A stretch of 64,000 nucleotides of DNA from UMGS687 sp964383665 (GTDB taxonomy: Bacteria; Bacillota; Clostridia; Christensenellales; UBA1242), in the NCBI GenBank assembly GCA_964383665.1, contig CAYLHO010000003.1:62001-126000 (forward strand), written 5' to 3'. Within the stretch, counting starts at the first letter, position 1. The number at the start of each line of letters is the position of its first letter. The position numbers and the translations under genes are program-made. Below are positions 59,836-64,000 of the stretch, piece after piece. Under the pieces are notes generated by a model. It saw only the letters and a list, made by a program, of their open reading frames with translations. It had not been told where the DNA came from and made no database searches.

Positions 59836-60754
59836 TGTTTTTGAACCCGACAAAGGGAAAAGGGTTGACGCCTTTTTAATTGAAAAATTCCCAGCTTTTT
59901 CTCGTTCTTTCATTCAAAATGCAATGAAAAAACAAACTGCTTTTGTTTTAAGAAATGGAAAACAAATTTATAAGGCAGGTGAAGCATTAAGAATTTCAGA
60001 TAAAGTTGTTTTTGAGGAGCAAGAGCCAAAGAAAATTGAAACGCAGCCTCAAGACGTTAACTTTGAAATTGTTTATCAGGATTCCGACCTTGCAGTTGTT
60101 AACAAGCCGCAAGGCCTTGTTGTCCACCCATGCACATCGTGTAAAGATGGAACGCTTGTTAACGGGCTTTTAAAGGAAATTAAAGACCTTAGCGGAATTA
60201 ACGGAGAACTTCGCCCGGGAATTGTTCATAGAATTGATAAAAACACTTGTGGACTTTTGATTATTGCGAAAAACGATTTTGCTCATAATGAACTTGCAAA
60301 GCAAATTGCAAACAAAACTTGCAAGCGAATTTATCTTGGGCTTATCGACGGAACTTTTAAAGAGCAAGCGGGAGAAGTTGAAACTCTTGTTGCAAGAGAC
60401 AAAAAGGACCGAAAAAAAATGGCTGCATATGCGCCCGGCGACAATGTTTCGGGAGCAAAGTTTGCAGCAACGGAATATAGAACAGTTGAATATTTCAAAA
60501 ACAATTCGCTTGTTGAGTTTTCGCTTAAAACCGGAAGGACTCATCAAATTCGCGTCCACTGCAAGTATCTCAACCACCCGCTTGTTGGCGACGAAACATA
60601 TGGCGGAACGAAAAAGTTTGGGCTCTGCGGTCAGTTTCTTTGTGCATATAAAATTTCTTTTGTCCACCCGCGAACCGGGGAGAAGATGGAGTTCGAAATT
60701 CCACTTCCAGAAAAGTTTAGAACAATTCTTGAAAACTTAAGAAAAAACAAATAG
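59825..60754 (+). CDS. rluD: 23S rRNA pseudouridine synthase RluD family
   Basis: The 309-aa protein has an S4 domain (GKRVDAFLIEKFPAFSRSFIQNAM) and an RluA-type catalytic domain with HRIDKNTCGLLIIAKND around residue 138, whose Asp is the nucleophile, and GRTHQIRVHCKYLNHPLVGD. AAGGAGGG precedes the ATG at 59825, inside the lspA end. RluD or RluC specificity cannot be told from sequence. Confidence 0.93.
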   Translation: MEFDVFEPDKGKRVDAFLIEKFPAFSRSFIQNAMKKQTAFVLRNGKQIYKAGEALRISDKVVFEEQEPKKIETQPQDVNFEIVYQDSDLAVVNKPQGLVVHPCTSCKDGTLVNGLLKEIKDLSGINGELRPGIVHRIDKNTCGLLIIAKNDFAHNELAKQIANKTCKRIYLGLIDGTFKEQAGEVETLVARDKKDRKKMAAYAPGDNVSGAKFAATEYRTVEYFKNNSLVEFSLKTGRTHQIRVHCKYLNHPLVGDETYGGTKKFGLCGQFLCAYKISFVHPRTGEKMEFEIPLPEKFRTILENLRKNK

Positions 60755-60780
60755 TTTTCTTTTCCGACAAAAATTTGGTA

Positions 60781-60809
60781 TTGACAACAAAAAACATTTG
60801 TTTTATGAT
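60781..60809 (+). promoter_or_regulatory. Promoter of the 56-aa ORF
   Basis: TTGACA, 17-bp spacer, TATGAT. Confidence 0.8.
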
Positions 60810-60833
60810 TAAAGCGAAAAGAGGTTTAAAACT

Positions 60834-61004
60834 ATGAAAATTTTTAAAAAGAGTGGGAAATATGGCGTTAGAGAAGGGTTTAAAGTTATTGTTGAACCAA
60901 CCTATTCTTCAACAAGAGAGATGGTTGAAAACGACCCATTCTTTAATAAGAAACAAATTGATCATGAACAAAATAAAAATGCTAATGAGCAGGAAAAAGA
61001 ATAG
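60834..61004 (+). CDS. 56-aa basic/acidic small protein
   Basis: The ORF begins MKIFKKSGKYGVREGFKVIV and ends with a polar Glu/Asn/Lys-rich stretch and TAG. It has its own near-consensus promoter, AGAGG 9 nt before the ATG, and a strong terminator, so it is a real transcription unit. No signal peptide, helix or family is recognised. Confidence 0.7.
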   Translation: MKIFKKSGKYGVREGFKVIVEPTYSSTREMVENDPFFNKKQIDHEQNKNANEQEKE

Positions 61005-61015
61005 AAAAAATTAAC

Positions 61016-61046
61016 AAAGGATTTATTGCAAAATAAATCCTTTTAT
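61016..61046 (+). terminator. Terminator overlapping the next promoter
   Basis: AAAGGATTTATT / AATAAATCCTTT with a short GCA loop, then TTATTAT. Its loop forms part of the next -35. Confidence 0.8.
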
Positions 61047-61054
61047 TATATAAT
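61026..61054 (+). promoter_or_regulatory. Promoter giving a leaderless M50-protease mRNA
   Basis: TTGCAA (61026-61031), 17-bp spacer, TATAAT (61049-61054), then GTAAGT and the ATG at 61061. Confidence 0.75.
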
Positions 61055-61060
61055 GTAAGT

Positions 61061-61729
61061 ATGTTATTTTATTTATTTCAATATGATTTGCCGGGAGTTG
61101 AAATGCTGATGCTTGCGTTGGCATATCTATTTGTTATTGTCGCTGCTCTTATGCTCCATGAACTTTCGCATGGGCTTGTTGCATATTGGTGCGGCGACAG
61201 AACCGCTAAAGAACAAGGAAGACTTTCGCTTAATCCATTTAAGCATCTTGATCTTTGGGGAAGCTTGTCGTTTTTGTTTGTTGGGTTTGGCTGGGCAAAG
61301 CCTGTTCCAATCAATCCATTAAACTTCAGAAACTATAAAAAAAGCATGGCGCTTGTTTCGCTTTCAGGGGTTTTAACGAACCTGGTTCTGGCGTTTTTTG
61401 CTGTTCCATTTTATAAACTATGCGTTTATGCGGGCTTTGGAGTTTCAACAAATGCGGGGCAATTGTTTTTATATTATTTAACAATGTTCATGATTGTTAT
61501 AAACATTTCGCTTGCCGTTTTTAACCTTCTTCCAATCTATCCTCTCGACGGGTTTAATTTTATTAACACTTTCTTAAAATATGATAACAAATTTTCAAAT
61601 TTTATGATAAAATACGGAGGGATAATTCTTATTGTCCTTGTTGCAACTGGAATTTTTGGCTATGCATTTGATTTCGTTGGAAACGGAGTTTTAATGCTTT
61701 TTATGAAATTCTGGGGGTTAATTTTCTAG
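61061..61729 (+). CDS. Site-2 protease family (M50) membrane protein
   Basis: The 222-aa intramembrane metalloprotease has HELSH near residue 30 (zinc site) and FNLLPIYPLDGF near 155 (third ligand Asp), with about six helices. It lacks a PDZ domain, like YwhC-type proteases that precede scpA in many Bacillota. Substrate unknown. It starts 6 nt after the -10 with no ribosome binding site. Confidence 0.93.
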   Translation: MLFYLFQYDLPGVEMLMLALAYLFVIVAALMLHELSHGLVAYWCGDRTAKEQGRLSLNPFKHLDLWGSLSFLFVGFGWAKPVPINPLNFRNYKKSMALVSLSGVLTNLVLAFFAVPFYKLCVYAGFGVSTNAGQLFLYYLTMFMIVINISLAVFNLLPIYPLDGFNFINTFLKYDNKFSNFMIKYGGIILIVLVATGIFGYAFDFVGNGVLMLFMKFWGLIF

Positions 61730-61730
61730 C

Positions 61731-62501
61731 ATGGAAGAAATTGCAATTCAAACACAAATCCCGGAAGGGGATTCATATCGAGTTAAGCTGGACGTTTTTG
61801 AAGGCCCGCTGGATTTATTATTGCATTTAATTAAAGAAGCAAAAATGGACATAACCGAAGTTCGTCTTTCGGAAATAACCGAACAATATTTGCAATATCT
61901 CGACGACATCGACAGTTTAGATTTGGAAAAGGCAAGTGAGTTTATTGAAATGGCGGCAACGCTTTTGGAAATTAAAAGCAAGAAATTGCTCCCTCGGCTT
62001 GACGATGTTGTCCCAGACGAGGAAGACCCGGAAACAAAACTTCTTCGTCAAATTGAGGAATATAAAATCTTTAAAGAAGCAAGCGAAAAACTTAAGGCAA
62101 TTGAAGATGTTAACAAGCTTTATAAAGAGCCAGAGCCAAGCGCAAACAAATATAAAATTATTTTGAAAGACATGGTTTTGGATAACTTGCTTGATGCTTT
62201 TGTTAACTTTATGCACAAATCGCAAGTTGAAACGAAAGCAGATGAGCCAAAAAACATTGTTAAGGACAGATTCACAATTGCGGAAAAAATTGCAGCAATT
62301 AAAGACGCTGTTATGATTAAAGAAAAAGTTAAATTTAAGGAACTTTTGGATAAGGACATAACGAAAAGCGAAATCATCAACGTTTTCCTTGCAATTTTGG
62401 AACTTCTTAAACTTCAAACAATTTCAATTTCGCAACATGGAACATTTGAGGAAATTGAGATAACGCAATATCAACAAAAGGCGGCGGAAAGCCAAGATTA
62501 A
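61731..62501 (+). CDS. scpA: Segregation and condensation protein A
   Basis: The 256-aa kleisin links SMC heads. It has the N-terminal VKLDVFEGPLDLLLHLIKEAKMDI and YLQYLDDIDSLDLEKASEFIEMAATLLEIKSKKLLP, and a C-terminal winged helix. No Shine-Dalgarno; the ATG is 1 nt past the M50 gene stop, so it depends on coupling. Confidence 0.96.
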   Translation: MEEIAIQTQIPEGDSYRVKLDVFEGPLDLLLHLIKEAKMDITEVRLSEITEQYLQYLDDIDSLDLEKASEFIEMAATLLEIKSKKLLPRLDDVVPDEEDPETKLLRQIEEYKIFKEASEKLKAIEDVNKLYKEPEPSANKYKIILKDMVLDNLLDAFVNFMHKSQVETKADEPKNIVKDRFTIAEKIAAIKDAVMIKEKVKFKELLDKDITKSEIINVFLAILELLKLQTISISQHGTFEEIEITQYQQKAAESQD

Positions 62502-62516
62502 AAGGTTGAAAAATAT

Positions 62517-63275
62517 ATGAGCGATTTATTTATTGAAAAGGATTTGGAAGATATAATTTTTGGAATATTATTTGTTGCCGGCGAAGGTGTTGACACAAAT
62601 TTTATTGCTGAAAAACTTGAGGTTGATTTAAAACGCGTTAAAAAAGCGGTTGACAAACTTGAGGAAAGGCTCAGCAAAACAAGTGGGGTTCATTTAATTC
62701 GCTATAACACGAAAATCCAACTTTGCTCGAACCCAGAATATGCGGAATATATTTCAACTGTTCTCAACCCAATTCGCGAAAGAGCGCTTACAAAAGCGAC
62801 CCTTGAAACTCTTGCCATAATTGCATATAAACAGCCGATAACAAGGCTTGAAATTGAGGAGGTTCGCGGGGTTAACAGCGACTATACCGTTCAAACACTT
62901 CTAGACCACAATTTAATTGAGGTTGTTGGAAGAAAAGACGCCGTTGGAAAACCTTTGCTTTTTGGAACAACAGAGGAGTTTTTAAAGAGGTTTGGTTTGA
63001 CGGACATCTCCGACCTTCCAGACAACGAAGCTCTTATGGACAGAATTAAAACTCTTTATGCCGAAAATGAAACTTCAACAGAACTTTTCAATAACTATGA
63101 AATTAAAGAGGTTGAGGAAAAATTCGAAAAGAGAGACATGAAACGCGAAGAGCTTAGCCTTGAAGAAATTGATAGCAAAATTAAAAAAGCAATGGAAAAC
63201 GCAAATTTCAAAATTCCGGATAAGGAAGAAATCCCAGATTTTCTTAAAAACGAAGATGTTGAAATTGTTGGATAG
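62517..63275 (+). CDS. scpB: Segregation and condensation protein B
   Basis: The 252-aa protein has two winged-helix domains (IIFGILFVAGEGVDTNFIAEKLEV; ETLAIIAYKQPITRLEIEEVRGVNSDYTVQTLLDHNLIEVVGRKDAVGKPLLFGTT) typical of ScpB, which dimerises on ScpA in the SMC complex. A charged C-terminal extension of about 70 residues follows. AAGG lies before the ATG. Confidence 0.96.
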   Translation: MSDLFIEKDLEDIIFGILFVAGEGVDTNFIAEKLEVDLKRVKKAVDKLEERLSKTSGVHLIRYNTKIQLCSNPEYAEYISTVLNPIRERALTKATLETLAIIAYKQPITRLEIEEVRGVNSDYTVQTLLDHNLIEVVGRKDAVGKPLLFGTTEEFLKRFGLTDISDLPDNEALMDRIKTLYAENETSTELFNNYEIKEVEEKFEKRDMKREELSLEEIDSKIKKAMENANFKIPDKEEIPDFLKNEDVEIVG

Positions 63276-63284
63276 AACTTAAAT

Positions 63285-63322
63285 AAAAAAACGCTGCCTA
63301 ACTTAAAGCAGCGTTTTTTTTT
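63285..63322. terminator. Bidirectional terminator after scpB
   Basis: ACGCTGC / GCAGCGT stem extended by A/T, 10-nt loop, T-run; also ends the degV gene. Confidence 0.85.
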
Positions 63323-63329
63323 GTTTATA

Positions 63330-64000
63330 TTATTTCTTAACAAAAATCAATCCGGTTAGCGCAGGACCAGTGTGGGAACAGATAACAGGACCAACGTGTC
63401 CAAGAATTATGTTTGTTATTCCATATTTTGTTTCGATAAGTTTTCTTAAAACAAGGGCGTTTTCAACGTCGCCAGCATAAGCTATGAAAATTGGGATTGG
63501 GGAATTTGGATTGTAGTTTTTAAGGCGATTTAGAAGGGACATGACCGCTTTTTTCGACCCCATTGCCTTTTCAATAACTTGAAGTCTTCCTTCGCTGTCG
63601 AATTTAAGAACTGGGCGAAGTTGCATAACTTTTGCAACAACGGCTTGAGCGCCGCTTATTCTTCCACCGCGTTTAAGTGCTTCAAGATCGCCAAGAAAGA
63701 ACGAAACGTCAAGGTTCTTAATTGTTTCGTTTAATGCTTCAACGGCTTCCTCTGCACTTTTCCCCTCGTTTCTTAAAAGCGTTGCATGGCAAAGGATTGC
63801 GTTTTGTCCTTGGGTTGCCGAAAGACTGTCAACAACGTAAACTTTTTTGGCTGACGTTTCATTAATTTCGTTTGCAACCTGAACAGCAAGCCCACATGTT
63901 CCGCTTAACCCAGATGAAAGAGCAATATGAACAATGTCCATGTTTGTTTTTGCAATTATGTTAAGGAAATATTCCTTAAGTTGAAAAGGATTAAGACCTG
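63330..64000 (-). CDS. DegV family protein, 5' end beyond the window
   Basis: The 223 codons in the window stay open to its edge; an internal Met at 63941 is not the start because GLNPFQLKEYFLNIIAKTN upstream is in frame and fits the family. Motifs: HIALSSGLSGT, SLSATQG, GDLEALKRGGRISGAQAVV and GHVGPVICSHTGPALTGLIF. DegV proteins bind fatty acids, some supplying fatty acid kinase. The N-terminal fatty-acid-contact residues are outside the window. Confidence 0.95.
   Translation of the reverse strand, partial: GLNPFQLKEYFLNIIAKTNMDIVHIALSSGLSGTCGLAVQVANEINETSAKKVYVVDSLSATQGQNAILCHATLLRNEGKSAEEAVEALNETIKNLDVSFFLGDLEALKRGGRISGAQAVVAKVMQLRPVLKFDSEGRLQVIEKAMGSKKAVMSLLNRLKNYNPNSPIPIFIAYAGDVENALVLRKLIETKYGITNIILGHVGPVICSHTGPALTGLIFVKK

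Noticed and set aside
60170..60740. Long open frames overlapping rluD on both strands
   Set aside because: Frame shadows caused by AT-rich codon use; no start signals and no recognisable product.
1..64000. TGA read as Trp (Mollicutes-type code)
   Set aside because: TGA ends genes at natural family C-termini (parA, mnmG), so the standard bacterial code holds.
1..64000. CRISPR arrays, insertion sequences, rRNA or prophage
   Set aside because: No spaced direct repeats, transposase, integrase, capsid genes or rRNA segments were seen on reading either strand.

Overview
The window is a 64 kb, low-GC, gene-dense stretch of bacterial chromosome with the standard code (TAA, TAG and TGA all act as stops). 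The gene set points to Bacillota, most likely an uncultured member of the Clostridia: spoIVA, a protein with a Spo0A-type DNA-binding domain, veg, ricT, whiA, sepF, walJ, a YolD/Y-polymerase pair, an L10 leader RNA and Firmicutes-type operon fragments (parA-parB after mnmE-mnmG-rsmG; tig-clpP-clpX; M50 protease-scpA-scpB; holB-ricT-trmN6-rsmI). No rRNA, CRISPR, transposase or prophage block is visible. One tRNA (Ser, GGA) is present. The assignment to an uncultured Clostridia lineage is inference.

Layout. 1-5.4 kb: end of a DUF1540 protein, a large lipoprotein, dnaN alone behind a 460 bp AT-rich gap, and a Y-family polymerase with its small YolD partner. 5.5-13.6 kb (minus): a division/wall block with a SHOCT membrane protein, a giant CvpA-like membrane protein, rsmH, an FtsL-like protein and ftsI. 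13.7-18.2 kb: a YgjV-like membrane protein, a lipoprotein and a 944-aa leucine-rich-repeat protein with an odd Cys-rich C-terminal domain. 18.2-20 kb: tsf-rpsB with a leader RNA. 20-24.3 kb: an XRE regulator facing a coiled-coil membrane protein with operators between them, tRNA-Ser, ychF, uppP, veg and a lipoprotein. 24.3-32.6 kb: mnmE-mnmG-rsmG, parA-parB with two parS sites, and ftsH. 32.7-34.5 kb: a fibre-like protein facing a DUF378 protein. 34.5-44.2 kb (minus): holB-ricT-trmN6-rsmI, then murB-PHP-whiA-dnaE. 44.4-48.8 kb: a Spo0A-like protein, small membrane proteins, a hydrolase and a lipoprotein. 48.8-57.7 kb: leuS, spoIVA, a DUF421 protein, walJ, tig, clpP, clpX. 57.8-58.9 kb: rplJ-rplL. 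59-63.3 kb: sepF-lspA-rluD, a 56-aa ORF, M50 protease-scpA-scpB; then a partial DegV gene.

Much of the window serves chromosome replication and segregation (dnaN, dnaE, holB, parABS, scpAB), rRNA/tRNA modification (rsmH, rsmI, rsmG, mnmE, mnmG, rluD), cell wall and division (ftsI, ftsL-like, murB, uppP, sepF) and protein quality control (ftsH, clpXP, tig).

The most unusual genome-level signal is a repeated promoter layout with no ribosome binding site: a good -35/-10 pair sits 5-8 nt upstream of the start codon in front of at least seven genes, including dnaE and two GTG-start genes. These transcripts should be leaderless or nearly so. The other notable items are the LRR/Cys-rich protein, the Spo0A-like regulator with a degenerate receiver and candidate 0A boxes, the XRE operators inside a promoter spacer, and the giant CvpA-like protein at the head of the division operon.
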